Below are positions 34,525 through 45,281 of a stretch of DNA of 64,000 nucleotides, piece by piece. How positions within the stretch are numbered: position 1 is the first letter of the stretch; every line of letters starts with the position of its first letter. The DNA comes from Hyphomicrobiales bacterium (GTDB lineage: Bacteria > Pseudomonadota > Alphaproteobacteria > Rhizobiales > Xanthobacteraceae): positions 1 to 64,000 of the forward strand of contig WHTM01000009.1 in NCBI GenBank assembly GCA_009377755.1, written 5' to 3'. Both the position numbers and the translations under genes were made by a program. The notes beneath the pieces were generated by a model. The model did not search any database and was not told where the DNA came from. It saw only the letters and a program-made list of their open reading frames with translations.

Positions 34525-34576
34525 CTTTCAAGCCCTGATCTCGGAAAAATTGCATCGTATTTCTTCCACAACTTCC

Positions 34577-36109
<1,533 letters not shown>

Positions 36110-36174
36110 GCCGTGCCCACCTGAATCGCCAGCGGCCATGATAGCGGCCCCCTCTGCTGTCGTCCCGGCACAAG

Positions 36175-36318
36175 TCTCTCGGTTGTGATCCCGGCCGAGC
36201 GAGCGGAGCGAACGAGAGCCGGGACCTATGTCCCCCGGCGTCAGCGGTCCATCATCGGCGCAGGGATAACTGGGTCCCGGCTCGCGGCGCCTTCGGCGCC
36301 TTGGCCGGGATGATGGGC
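36175..36318. repeat. Palindromic repeat (GATCCCGGCC...GGCCGGGATGAT type), copy 1
   Basis: Inverted ends TGATCCCGGCCGAG and CTTGGCCGGGATGATG enclose GCCGGGACCTATGT and GGGTCCCGGC. A related copy lies at 57143-57257 between rplO and rpmD. It fills the atp12-pccB gap. Confidence 0.7.
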
Positions 36319-36339
36319 GCGAATGCCGCGTACGGCCGG

Positions 36340-37110
36340 CTACAGCAATTCGAGCACTCTCCCCGCTGCCTGCATCTCCGCCTCGCGATAAGCACGGCGT
36401 TCGCGCGAGAGCGGATCGTCGCCCCATTGCGCGAGGTTCCAGTCCTCGTCCACGTGCGCGGCCGCCCAGACCGCCTCCGCCGACAGCCGCCCGTGCAGCA
36501 GCGCCAGCGCCAGCAGCGCGGAGCCGGTCAAGGTGGTGACCGCATGCACCGCCCCGAGCCGCCAGGCATCTTCCGGAATGAGCGGCTGCACGGCGGCAAG
36601 CGCTTGCTCCGGCTGCGCCACGTGCATCACGCCCTGCGCCAGCACGAAGCGGGCGCCGATATCGTTGCGCATCCAGCCGATGACCGGATCCCACAGCGCC
36701 GCCTGCCGATCGACCAGCCACTGCGGCTGATCGGCGCGGTAGAACAGCAGGTCGGACACCAGGTACTTGCCGATTTCGGCCTTGACCGCCTCGCGCGCCT
36801 CCTCGACCCCGTCGATGGTCGAGTTGGCAAGCCGCGTCAGCGGCATAATGGCCGGATCGATCTGCTCGCGCTGCGCGTCCCACTCGGCGGCAATCGCCTC
36901 GGCCAGCGGCCGCGTCGGAGCCGCGAGGCCGCGCCGCGCTGGCGTCCGCACCGGCCGGTCGTCGAGCAGCACCTGGAAGCCGCCCTCTCCGCCCCCCACC
37001 GTCGCCCGCCGATAGAACCGCTTGCGCAGGGCGGGCCGCATGGAGCGCCGCGCAGCCTCGACCGGGTCGAGGGGCTGCTCCACGAAGATCTCGTCGAAAA
37101 TGTCACGCAT
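36340..37110 (-). CDS. ATP12-family F1-ATPase assembly chaperone
   Basis: A 256-residue ATP12-like protein, which helps assemble the F1 alpha subunit. [14 protein letters not shown] near the start, [14 protein letters not shown], the [22 protein letters not shown] stretch and [14 protein letters not shown] are conserved family features. The open frame extends upstream to 37290, but homology begins at the ATG at 37110. A G-run (nine G residues) stands just before the start, in place of a clean ribosome binding site. Confidence 0.9.
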   Translation of the reverse strand: MRDIFDEIFVEQPLDPVEAARRSMRPALRKRFYRRATVGGGEGGFQVLLDDRPVRTPARRGLAAPTRPLAEAIAAEWDAQREQIDPAIMPLTRLANSTIDGVEEAREAVKAEIGKYLVSDLLFYRADQPQWLVDRQAALWDPVIGWMRNDIGARFVLAQGVMHVAQPEQALAAVQPLIPEDAWRLGAVHAVTTLTGSALLALALLHGRLSAEAVWAAAHVDEDWNLAQWGDDPLSRERRAYREAEMQAAGRVLELL

Positions 37111-37228
37111 GGGGGGGGGTCGCTTTGTTCCCGGCGCCCGGCCGTGGGATTGTTCTGGGATTTCATGCCCGCCTGGGGATGGCAGAGCAAGCCGCTTTCC
37201 CATAAGCTGGAGCCCACAGGAGGTTGTG

Positions 37229-37585
37229 ATGGTCCGATCGTCAGCGCTCTGGCTCTTTGCCGCCATCATCCTGTTCGCATCGTTCCCCACCGGCGCCGCC
37301 GATATTTACGAGAGCGGGCCCGCTGCGGCCCCCATTATCGCAGAAGATGCTCCAATCGCCGCCACCGGCATGCGGACCCGGACCACCCCGCTGGTCCCGG
37401 CACCGCAAATTCGCTACGGCTGCCGGCGCATCTGGCGCTGCGACACAACGGTATGCGAATGGCGGCGCGGTTGTTGGGGCGTCTACGGCTATGTGGAAAG
37501 CACGTACTACTCGGCGGCGCTTGCGCGCCGGCAGTGGGAAAGCCACGGCTTGCCAGCCTACCCGCAAGAGCGGCGGCGCCGATAG
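37229..37585 (+). CDS. Small exported Cys/Trp/Arg-rich protein, unknown
   Basis: A 118-residue protein with a signal peptide (MVRSSALWLFAAIILFASFP, cleavage near residue 23). Four cysteines are in a compact basic stretch (YGCRRIWRCDTTVCEWRRGC near residues 63-82), followed by an aromatic segment and a basic tail. CAGGAGG lies 5 bases before the ATG at 37229. No family is recognised; the cysteines suggest two disulphides in the periplasm. Confidence 0.65.
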   Translation: MVRSSALWLFAAIILFASFPTGAADIYESGPAAAPIIAEDAPIAATGMRTRTTPLVPAPQIRYGCRRIWRCDTTVCEWRRGCWGVYGYVESTYYSAALARRQWESHGLPAYPQERRRR

Positions 37586-37654
37586 CGCCAGTCGCGCGGG
37601 AACCCACGCGGCTCGAGGAAATCATCGTCGGGCGGCTGGCTGGAGGGGGCAACG

Positions 37655-38162
37655 ATGCCGCCCGATTTCGTGCGCTGCGGAGGCGACCTGTTCGTCACCC
37701 CAGCAACGTCACGAACGCCATGGGTATCGACTGGCTGCGGCATCTGGGCCACGGCTACCGCATCCACGAGGTGGAGAGCCGCTGCCCGAATCCGATGCAC
37801 ATCGACACCTGCCGCTCGCGCCCCGGCAAGCTGTTGGTCAACCCCGAATACGTCGACGTCGACCGACTGCCGGAGAGGTTGAAATCCTGGGACATCCTGT
37901 GGCGTCCGATCCCGATCCGATCACCTCGCCGATGGTCCGGATCACGTCGATGTGCGGCAAATGGCTCAGCATGAACGTGCTAATGATCGACGAGCGGCGT
38001 GTCGTCGTCGATCCGCACCATGCCGGAATGATGCGGGCGCTGGAACGCTGGGGCTTCGAGCCGATCCCATGCCCGTTCCTCAACTACGCGGCCTTCGGCG
38101 GCGCCTTTCACTGCGCGACGCTGGACATCCGCCGGCGCGGGACGCTGGAGTCGTATTTCTGA
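37655..38162 (+). pseudogene. Glycine amidinotransferase-like gene, truncated and twice frameshifted
   Basis: Three successive frames give consecutive parts of one protein: FVRCGGDLFVT (about 37665-37695), then SNVTNAMGIDWLRHLG through MHIDTC and LLVNPEYVDV (to about 37920), then SMNVLMIDERRVVVD, FGGAFHCATLDIRRRG and ESYF to the stop at 38162. The HID and FHCATLD motifs carry the catalytic His and Cys of the amidinotransferase family. The first half of the protein (about 200 residues) is absent and two frameshifts remain, so the gene is dead unless the sequence has errors. It is convergent with the TauD gene. Confidence 0.75.
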
Positions 38163-38177
38163 GGCCCTCGCCGCGGC

Positions 38178-39059
38178 TCACGCGGCGGGGCGGTAGAACG
38201 GACGATCGCCGCGGATGGTGGTGCGGTGCATCCGGCGAATATCCGGCAGGCTGTAGCCGCCGCACGCCTGATGCGTCAGGCAGCGGTTGTCCCAGACCAC
38301 CAGGTCGCCAGCGCGCCAGGTGTGGCGGTAGTGGAAGCGCGGCTCCAGCATTGCCGCAAACAGCGTGTCGAGCAGTGGCTGGGCCTCCTCGTCCGGCATA
38401 TCGGCGATACCGATGGTGAAGCGCGGCGAGACGTAGAGCGCCTGCCGGCCGGTTTCCGGATGGGTGCGTACCATCGGCTGCAGTACGTCCTTGGTCGCTC
38501 TTTCGCGCTCCTTGTAATAGTCCTTCGCGTCGGCGCGCGCGGCCGAGACGGTGACACGTGGATTGCGGATCTTGCTGATGTGGTGGATGCCGAAGCGGCC
38601 CTCGATGCGCCGCTTCAGCGCCGCGGGCAAGACATCATGGACCTGATACATGTTGCAGAACTCGGTATCGCCGCCGGTCCTGGGATTGCGCACTGCGTAG
38701 AGGATTGTGCTGCGACAGGGTTCATCGAGATGCGAGGAGTCCGAGTGCCAAAAATCGCCGGCGTCGACGATCCCCACGGCGGTCCCGTCCGGCCGCAGCT
38801 CGTTCGACAGAACCAGCACGTCCGGCTCCTCCGGGTGGCAAAAGGTCTTGCGGTCCTGGGCCTCAAGCGGTCCGATCTGGCGCGAGAACACGGCCTGTTG
38901 CCGCGCCGTCAGCGTCTGTCCGCGAATGACGGTAATAGGATGGGCGAGCATGGCACGCCGAAGGGCGGCCATGGTGTCGCTGTCGATGGGACGGGAGCAG
39001 TCGAGACCGAGGATTTCACCGGCGCCCGTGCTGGAGAGCGTGTTCACGGTCATTGGCAT
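38178..39059 (-). CDS. TauD/TfdA-family Fe(II)/2-oxoglutarate dioxygenase
   Basis: A 293-residue dioxygenase. The HxD metal site is in FWHSDSSH near residue 104, the distal His is expected in the MHRTTIRGD stretch near 283 or the CLTHQA segment near 267, and the 2-oxoglutarate Arg in RRMHRTTIRG. PITVIRGQTL and FSRQIGPLE near the start are typical. It probably hydroxylates a small carboxylate, sulfonate or aryloxy substrate. AAGGAGCG precedes the ATG at 39059. Confidence 0.9.
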   Translation of the reverse strand: MPMTVNTLSSTGAGEILGLDCSRPIDSDTMAALRRAMLAHPITVIRGQTLTARQQAVFSRQIGPLEAQDRKTFCHPEEPDVLVLSNELRPDGTAVGIVDAGDFWHSDSSHLDEPCRSTILYAVRNPRTGGDTEFCNMYQVHDVLPAALKRRIEGRFGIHHISKIRNPRVTVSAARADAKDYYKERERATKDVLQPMVRTHPETGRQALYVSPRFTIGIADMPDEEAQPLLDTLFAAMLEPRFHYRHTWRAGDLVVWDNRCLTHQACGGYSLPDIRRMHRTTIRGDRPFYRPAA

Positions 39060-39606
39060 CCGGTCGCGCTCCTTGTGGCCGTTCCGTTCAAATACAGGCT
39101 AGCAGCCAGCCCCGACATTCGAAAGACACGCAGACGCAGCACGAGGGATGCTGCATTGCAGCACGACGGGGCTCGGAGACGGACGCCGCGGGCAAATCGC
39201 ACCTGCCCCATCGGCGTGCATGCCAAACGCGCAGCTTGCATTCACAAGTCGCTGATAGCGCCGGTCGGGGTGGCGTGCCAGGCCTCGCTCGACTACCATC
39301 CGCCACCCGGAATCGGCTGGGCTGAGCAAAAACGCCGCAACGTTCGACAATCTTAACGACCTTGACCACATTAATGATAAGTAGCCCGTTAGCGAGATTT
39401 TCGTTGTGTGGGAATTCTCAGGCGGGATACTCGCCCCTCCTGACCAGCGCCGTGCCGGGCGGGAGGACGCGAAGCGTCGTGGACGGAAAGGTGGGCCGAC
39501 ACGTGTGGACATCTGCAAAACAGATACCCAAGTTGGCCCGGAGGGACGAACACCGAGTTGCGTAGCACGTAGCCGAACCGGTTCCGGGTGCGTGGTCGAG
39601 GAGGAA
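39060..39606. other. Divergent gap between the dioxygenase and korC, no gene recognised
   Basis: This 547-base stretch has no convincing gene. An AT-rich patch at 39345-39410 (with TTAACG and TGATAA, 16 bases apart) could be the korC promoter, but the match is weak. The frame open from 39406 into korC shows no homology before 39607. Confidence 0.5.
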
Positions 39607-41409
39607 ATGAAAAACACTGACATTGCGGCACCCGACTACTTTCACAAGGTCGTGGATTGCCAATGGGCCTGCCCGGCCCACACGCCTGTCCCCGAATACA
39701 TCCGATTGATCGCCGCGGGCCGCTACAGCGACGCCTACATAATCAACTGGCGCTCAAACGTATTTCCGGGGATTCTCGGACGCACCTGCGACCGCCCGTG
39801 CGAGCCGGCCTGCCGTCGCGTGCGCGTCGAGAAGGATCCTGTTGCCATCTGCCGGCTCAAGCGCGTTGCCGCCGACTACAAGGACGACATCCGCACGCGT
39901 CTGCCGCGCCCGGCGGCGCGTAAGAACGGCAAGCGCATTGCGCTGGTCGGCGGCGGTCCGGCGTCGCTCACCGTCGCGCGCGACCTCGCGCCCCTCGGCT
40001 ACACCTGCGTCGTGTTCGACCAGGACCCGAAAGCGGGCGGTATGATCCGCACGCAGATTCCGCGCTTTCGTCTCCCGGAGACGATTATCGACGAGGAGTG
40101 TGACTACATCCTCAACCTCGGTATCGCGTTTCACGGCGGCAAGCGCATCGACAGCCTGAAAGCGCTGCTGGCGGAAGACTGGGACGCGATCTTCGTCGGC
40201 TCCGGCGCGCCGCGCGGCCGCGACCTCGACGTTCCCGGCCGCGAGGAGGCTCGCGCCAATATCCACATCGGCATCGACTGGCTGTCCTCGGTCTCGTTCG
40301 GCCACATCGACAAAATCGGCAAGCGCGTGATCGTGCTCGGCGGCGGCAATACCGCGATGGACTGCTGCCGCTCCTCGCGCCGGCTCGGCGGCGAAGACGT
40401 GAAGGTGATCGTGCGCTCGGGCTTCGAGGAGATGAAGGCGTCCCCCTGGGAAAAGGAGGACGCCATGCACGAGGACATTCCGATCCTGAACTTCATGGTG
40501 CCGAAGGAGTTCACCCACGACAACGGCCGCCTCACCGGCGTGGTGTTCGAGAAGGTGAAGGCGGAGTACGACGCCAAAGGGCGCCGCAATCTCGTCCCCA
40601 CCGGCGAGCCGGACCAGCACTTCCCCTGCGACGACGTGTTGGTTGCCGTCGGCCAGGAGAATGCCTTTCCATGGATCGAGCGCGACATCGGCATCGATTT
40701 CGACAAGTGGGACATGCCGATCGTCGATCCCAAGACGATGGGCTCGACGCATCCGAAGGTATTCTTCGGCGGCGACTCCGCGTTCGGCCCGAAGAACATC
40801 ATCTGGGCGGTCGCGCACGGCCATGACGCCGCATTGTCGATTCACAAATTGTGCTCGGGCGAGGACATAACCGAACGTCCGCTCCCGGACGTGGAGATCG
40901 TCAGCCAGAAGATGGGCATCCACGAGTGGAGCTACGACAACGATATCGCGCCCGACAAACGCTATCGGGTGCCGCTGCGCGACAAGGTGGTGGCGCTGCG
41001 CGATATCAAGGCGGAGGTCGAGCTCGGCTTCGATGTCGAGCTGGCGCTCAAGGAGACTCAGCGCTGCCTGAACTGCGACGTGCAGACGGTGTTCACCTCC
41101 TCGCTGTGCATCGAGTGCGACGCCTGTGTCGACATCTGCCCAATGGACTGCATCTCCTTCACCGCGAACGGCGAGGAGCCGGAGCTGCGCCAGCGGCTGC
41201 AGGCGCCGGCCAACAATCTAACCCAGGATCTCTACGTCGCCGATGGGCTCAAGACCGGCCGCGTCATGGTCAAGGACGAGGACGTGTGCCTGCACTGCGG
41301 CCTCTGTGCCGAACGCTGCCCCACCGGCGCGTGGGACATGAAGAAGTATCTCATTGACATGACCCACGCGGGTACACCATGCCAGCAAGCCAACCGATCA
41401 GCCGCGTAA
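39607..41409 (+). CDS. korC: FAD/iron-sulfur NAD(P)H:ferredoxin-type subunit of a 2-oxoacid oxidoreductase (KorC-like)
   Basis: A 600-residue flavoprotein like the small subunit of glutamate synthase. N-terminal cysteines (DCQWACPAH and TCDRPCEPACRR) bind FeS. An FAD loop (LVGGGPASLTVARDL) and an NAD(P)H loop (VLGGGNTAMDCCR) follow. The C-terminus carries two [4Fe-4S] ferredoxin motifs (CIECDACVDICPMDC and CLHCGLCAERCPTGAW). It would link ferredoxin reduced by KorAB to NAD(P)+, as KorC does in Thauera and Magnetospirillum. AGGAGGAA stands directly before the ATG at 39607. Its end overlaps korA by 31 bases. Confidence 0.85.
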   Translation: MKNTDIAAPDYFHKVVDCQWACPAHTPVPEYIRLIAAGRYSDAYIINWRSNVFPGILGRTCDRPCEPACRRVRVEKDPVAICRLKRVAADYKDDIRTRLPRPAARKNGKRIALVGGGPASLTVARDLAPLGYTCVVFDQDPKAGGMIRTQIPRFRLPETIIDEECDYILNLGIAFHGGKRIDSLKALLAEDWDAIFVGSGAPRGRDLDVPGREEARANIHIGIDWLSSVSFGHIDKIGKRVIVLGGGNTAMDCCRSSRRLGGEDVKVIVRSGFEEMKASPWEKEDAMHEDIPILNFMVPKEFTHDNGRLTGVVFEKVKAEYDAKGRRNLVPTGEPDQHFPCDDVLVAVGQENAFPWIERDIGIDFDKWDMPIVDPKTMGSTHPKVFFGGDSAFGPKNIIWAVAHGHDAALSIHKLCSGEDITERPLPDVEIVSQKMGIHEWSYDNDIAPDKRYRVPLRDKVVALRDIKAEVELGFDVELALKETQRCLNCDVQTVFTSSLCIECDACVDICPMDCISFTANGEEPELRQRLQAPANNLTQDLYVADGLKTGRVMVKDEDVCLHCGLCAERCPTGAWDMKKYLIDMTHAGTPCQQANRSAA

Positions 41410-43226
41410 ACGACTTCGTCGTCAAGTTCGCGAACGTCAACGGGTCTGGCTCGGCCAGCGCCAACGAGCTGTTCGCCCGCTCGGTGCTGCGCATGGGCGT
41501 GCCGGTCGGCCCGCGCAACATCTTCCCCTCCAACATCCAGGGGCTGCCCACCTGGTATGAGGTGCGTATCTCGGAAGCCGGCCATCTCGGCGCGCGCGGC
41601 GGCATCGATATAATGGTGGCGATGAACCCGCAGACCTGGGACCAGGACGTCGCTTCGATCGAACCCGGCGGGTACCTGCTTTACGACTGCACCAAGCCGG
41701 TACCGCTGTCGAAGTTCCGCAGCGACATTACGGTGATCGGCGTGCCGCTTACCGCCATCTGCAATCGCGAATACACCGATCCGCGCCAGCGCCAACTGTT
41801 CAAGAACATCATCTATATCGGCGCGCTGACGGCGCTGCTCGACATGGACGTTCCCGAGGTCGAGAAGCTGATCGGCGAGCAGTTCAAGGGCAAGGACAAG
41901 CTGATCCAGCCCAACGTCCATGCGCTGCACCTCGGCCGCGACTGGGTGCAGCAGAACCTGGAACACCCGATCGGCCTGCGGCTGCGGCGTTCCGATGCGG
42001 TCGGCAACCGTATCTTCATCGAGGGCAATTCAGCGGCGGCGCTGGGCGCTGTCTATGGCGGCGCGACGGTGTGCGCGTGGTACCCGATCACGCCCTCTTC
42101 ATCGCTTGCCGAAGCCTTCACCCGGCATTGCGGGCGCTATCGCGTCGACCCCGAGACCAAGCAGGGCAAGTACGCCATCATCCAGGCCGAAGACGAACTG
42201 GCCTCGATCGGCATCGTGATCGGCGCCGCCTGGAACGGGGCACGCGCCTTCACGGCAACGTCAGGGCCCGGCATCTCGCTGATGCAGGAGTTCCTGGGCT
42301 TGGCCTATTTCGCAGAAATCCCGGCAGTCGTCGTCGACGTGCAGCGCGCCGGCCCCTCGACCGGGATGCCGACGCGCACGCAGCAATGCGATTTGTTCTC
42401 CTGTGCCTATGCGTCGCACGGCGATACCAAGCACGTGCTGATGCTCCCAGAGGATCCGCGTGAGGCGTTCGAATTCACCGCGATGTCGTTCGACCTCGCC
42501 GACCGGCTGCAGACGCCGATCTTCGTCATGCTCGACCTCGACATCGGCATGAACCATCGACTGTGCAAGCCGCTGGAATGGGACGACGCGACGGTCTACG
42601 ACCGCGGCAAGGTGATGACGGCGGCCGATCTCGACGCCGGCAAGGAGTTCGGCCGCTACCTCGACGTCGACGGCGACGGCATCCCCTACCGCACTTATCC
42701 CGGCACGCATCCGAGCAAGGGCTCGTTCTTCACGCGCGGTACGTCGCGCGACCGTTACGCCCGCTACACCGAAGAGGGCGGCCCCTACGCCGACAACATG
42801 CAGCGGTTGCTGAAGAAGTTTAGTACGGCCAGGGATCTGGTGCCACGGCCAGTGCTTGCCTACGCCGAGAAGAAGACGCGCTACGGAGTCATTTATTACG
42901 GCTCGACGTCGCCGGCGATGGATGAGGCCATTCATATGCTGGTGGCCGGCGGATATCCTCTTGATATGCTGCGTGTGCGCGCGTTCCCGTTCCACCATTC
43001 GGTCGATGATTTCATCGCCGACCACGATTTCGTCTTCGTGGTCGAGCAAAACCGCGACGCACAATTGCGCTCGCTGATCGTCAACGAATGCGGAGTCGAT
43101 CCGGCACGGCTGGTACCGATCCTACACTACGATGGCACGCCGATCACTGCGCGCTTTATCGCGGGCTCCATCGGAGAGCAGCTCGATGCGCTGAAGGTGA
43201 CGCCGCTGCGCAAGGTCGGGGCATAG
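41379..43226 (+). CDS. korA: 2-oxoacid:ferredoxin oxidoreductase, fused gamma-alpha subunit
   Basis: A 615-residue subunit. The gamma domain (about residues 18-190, with GSGSASANELFARS) is joined to the alpha domain (from about 215, with WYPITPSSSLAEAF and ATSGPGISLMQEFLG). Together with the beta subunit it oxidatively decarboxylates a 2-oxoacid, probably 2-oxoglutarate, to the acyl-CoA and reduces ferredoxin. It overlaps korC, but the beta subunit is 2 kb downstream, beyond two other genes. Confidence 0.9.
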   Translation: MPASQPISRVNDFVVKFANVNGSGSASANELFARSVLRMGVPVGPRNIFPSNIQGLPTWYEVRISEAGHLGARGGIDIMVAMNPQTWDQDVASIEPGGYLLYDCTKPVPLSKFRSDITVIGVPLTAICNREYTDPRQRQLFKNIIYIGALTALLDMDVPEVEKLIGEQFKGKDKLIQPNVHALHLGRDWVQQNLEHPIGLRLRRSDAVGNRIFIEGNSAAALGAVYGGATVCAWYPITPSSSLAEAFTRHCGRYRVDPETKQGKYAIIQAEDELASIGIVIGAAWNGARAFTATSGPGISLMQEFLGLAYFAEIPAVVVDVQRAGPSTGMPTRTQQCDLFSCAYASHGDTKHVLMLPEDPREAFEFTAMSFDLADRLQTPIFVMLDLDIGMNHRLCKPLEWDDATVYDRGKVMTAADLDAGKEFGRYLDVDGDGIPYRTYPGTHPSKGSFFTRGTSRDRYARYTEEGGPYADNMQRLLKKFSTARDLVPRPVLAYAEKKTRYGVIYYGSTSPAMDEAIHMLVAGGYPLDMLRVRAFPFHHSVDDFIADHDFVFVVEQNRDAQLRSLIVNECGVDPARLVPILHYDGTPITARFIAGSIGEQLDALKVTPLRKVGA

Positions 43227-43242
43227 GGCACCGCTCTCATAT

Positions 43243-43375
43243 GCTTGTGCCCCGGGCGCAATGCAGCACGAAGTGCTGCTTTTGCAGACGCGGGATCGTA
43301 CCAGCGGCAGCATCTGGAACGGTCCCGGATCAGCGGTGCAGCATTTCATGCCGCACCGCGTCCGGGACACGCTTT
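43243..43375. repeat. Intergenic repeat family A, copy 2
   Basis: CCCCGGGCGCAATGCAGCAC at the left and GCACCGCGTCCGGGACACG at the right form an inverted repeat around ATCTGGAACGGTCCCGG. It corresponds to copy 1 at 6385-6503 and lies between korA and the convergent outer membrane protein gene. Confidence 0.78.
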
Positions 43376-44019
43376 CACCTGAACAGATAATTCACACCGA
43401 ACCGGACGATGTTGGCATCGACGTCGCCGCTGGCAACCGCGCCGCCGAAATAGGTCCGGCTGCCGAAATGCGCGTAGAGGTATTCCGCGCGCGCGGTCCA
43501 GGCCGGGGCTATCATCCATTCCATACCGGCACCAACCGTGTAGCCGGTGTGGGTCCGCGCATCCGACATGCTCAGGCCACCCAGCGTCCCCTTGAGCTCG
43601 TTCACTGCCCAGGCGAAACCGCCGGTTCCGTAGATCATGAACTGACCGAAGGCGAAGCCGGCACGCGCGCGCGCGGTGCCGAGTGCGTAAGTACGCGTGG
43701 TGGCGGATGTGGCAATGCCGAACAGGGTGCCGCCATCGGTGCGGCTGATGTCGGCGCCTGATAGGTCGGCTTCGACGCCGAGGATCAGGTTGCCCGCAAC
43801 CTGGGCGTTGTAGCCGATCTGGAACCCGCCAAGCAGGCCATCGAAGGTAGTTCCGGACGCCTGTGCGCTGGCGTAGCCGGCGTGCAGGCCGAGATAGAGG
43901 CCGCTCCATAGCGGTGCCGGCGGGGCAGCGGCCGGTTGCGTCCTCATGTCGGCGGCATGCAGGCCAAAGATTGATCCGACGAGCAGGAGGACGGCCGCAC
44001 CAAGGCGCGTCAGACGCAT
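43375..44019 (-). CDS. Omp25/RopB-type outer membrane beta-barrel protein
   Basis: A 214-residue exported protein. The signal peptide ends near residue 23 (GLHAADM). The body alternates Gly/aromatic beta strands (LWSGLYLGLHAGYAS, GGFQIGYNAQV, YTVGAGMEWMIAPAWTARAEYLY), and the C-terminus FGVNYLFR ends with an aromatic-Arg close to the usual barrel end. It should form an 8-strand barrel in the outer membrane. GGAGGCTGATC precedes the ATG at 44019. It interrupts the kor genes on the opposite strand. Confidence 0.9.
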   Translation of the reverse strand: MRLTRLGAAVLLLVGSIFGLHAADMRTQPAAAPPAPLWSGLYLGLHAGYASAQASGTTFDGLLGGFQIGYNAQVAGNLILGVEADLSGADISRTDGGTLFGIATSATTRTYALGTARARAGFAFGQFMIYGTGGFAWAVNELKGTLGGLSMSDARTHTGYTVGAGMEWMIAPAWTARAEYLYAHFGSRTYFGGAVASGDVDANIVRFGVNYLFR

Positions 44020-44253
44020 GATCAGCCTCCAGATACCCACCCGGGCAGGGTAAACAGGACGGCTCCGGGTTCAATCGAAGGCTACGAAGTGCGTAAACAC
44101 ACACTTAATTCCCGACCGCCAGCCGTGCCCAGCCGGCTACACAGCGCCCCAAACGAATGACAGCGCCCTCATTTCTCCCGCCAAGTTGGCATGGCTACTG
44201 GCCTTTTAGCGTGAGCGCGGCTAGCTTACGGTTCTTGCTGCACGAGCCTCGTG

Positions 44254-45234
44254 ATGACCTTCTCCTTCCTCGAAAGACTGAAGCCGGAATGGCGATACCC
44301 GTCCAATCCCGCTGAACAGGCTTGGCCGAACGAAGACGCGCCCGCCCCCCCGCGTGGCGCGGCCAGCGGGATCGGACGCCTGCTCTGGACCGGTACGCGT
44401 CCGCTCATTCACCCCGACGCGCGGATGATCATCACCTTCTCCGCAAAATCGGCCTGCACGACCGTCACCGTCTGGTTTCTGCACCACCTGGGCCATGCGA
44501 AAGCCGCGCATGACTTCCATCATTGGCCACACAACTACCGCGCCAAGGTTTACTACCGCTCCCAGATCTACCTGAACGCCTTTGATCTCGACCTCTCCCG
44601 GTTCAAGCTCGTCAAGATCGTGCGTGATCCGTTCGATCGTGCTGTCAGCAGCTTCCGGCATGCCTTGAGGACCGGAATCGCGGACGCCGACATCGTCCGA
44701 CTGCTGGGTCGACAGGACCTGCAGAGCGCGGGGCTCTCGTTCTCTGAGTTCCTCGATTTCCTTGAACTAACGGACTTGCAGACCTGCAATCCGCACTATC
44801 GCGTCCAAAGGCACCCCATCGAGGACGCATTGCCGGTGCACCACCTGATCAACATTTCGACCGAGAACCTCTATCGGCGGCTCAACGATGTCGAGGCGGA
44901 TCTTGGACTCCCGCGCACCTATCTCGCGGAGATGCCATGGATCAAGGCAATGAACGACCGGCGTTTCGGCGTGGGCGGCGTCTCCGACGTGACCGACGCC
45001 TACGCTGTACGCTTCAACCGTCGAACGGCAAGGCGTGGCCCTTGGCCGTCGTACCGGGCGCTGCTGACGCCGGTTGCCCGCGAACGGCTGGCGCGCCTGT
45101 ATGCGGTCGACGTGGAGGCTTATGCGAACCAGCCAGGGTCGCCTGGCGCCCCGGACCAGGATCCTGCGCCGGGTCCCGGCCGGATGAGGTCCGGGCACGG
45201 GCAAGCATCCAGAGTGATTCTGGCGCCTAAGTGA
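44254..45234 (+). CDS. Carbohydrate-type sulfotransferase
   Basis: A 326-residue sulfotransferase of the family-2 type. The 5'-phosphosulfate loop (SAKSACTTVTVWFL) is at about residues 63-76, and the 3'-phosphate motif (KIVRDPFDRAVSSF) at about 128-141. It would transfer sulfate from PAPS to a sugar or glycolipid, probably at the cytosolic face. I start at ATG 44254, with GTG at 44251 as an alternative. It lies between korA and korB without obvious relation to them and ends with a disordered, Pro/Gly-rich tail. Confidence 0.87.
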   Translation: MTFSFLERLKPEWRYPSNPAEQAWPNEDAPAPPRGAASGIGRLLWTGTRPLIHPDARMIITFSAKSACTTVTVWFLHHLGHAKAAHDFHHWPHNYRAKVYYRSQIYLNAFDLDLSRFKLVKIVRDPFDRAVSSFRHALRTGIADADIVRLLGRQDLQSAGLSFSEFLDFLELTDLQTCNPHYRVQRHPIEDALPVHHLINISTENLYRRLNDVEADLGLPRTYLAEMPWIKAMNDRRFGVGGVSDVTDAYAVRFNRRTARRGPWPSYRALLTPVARERLARLYAVDVEAYANQPGSPGAPDQDPAPGPGRMRSGHGQASRVILAPK

Positions 45235-45267
45235 CAGACCTGGCTAGCTTTTCCGAGCATTCTGAGT

Positions 45268-45281
45268 TAGAATTTTTCTTA
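45268..45281 (+). promoter_or_regulatory. Possible -10 element giving a leaderless korB transcript
   Basis: TAGAAT (45268-45273) lies 7 bases before the korB ATG, and no Shine-Dalgarno sequence is visible in between (TTTTCTT). If used, transcription would start at or near the ATG. The -35 side is weak. Confidence 0.35.

Noticed and set aside
34525-34576. An AvcI-like RNA upstream of the deaminase gene
   Set aside because: Only 52 bases lie between pccB and the deaminase start. I see no hairpin or promoter there that would support an RNA gene.
36301-37974. 557-codon plus-strand frame opposite the ATP12 gene
   Set aside because: It is the antisense shadow of the ATP12 gene; only its last part carries the amidinotransferase fragment, which is reported as a pseudogene.
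39406-39606. N-terminal extension of korC to 39406
   Set aside because: The extra 67 residues show no homology, while a strong ribosome binding site stands just before 39607.
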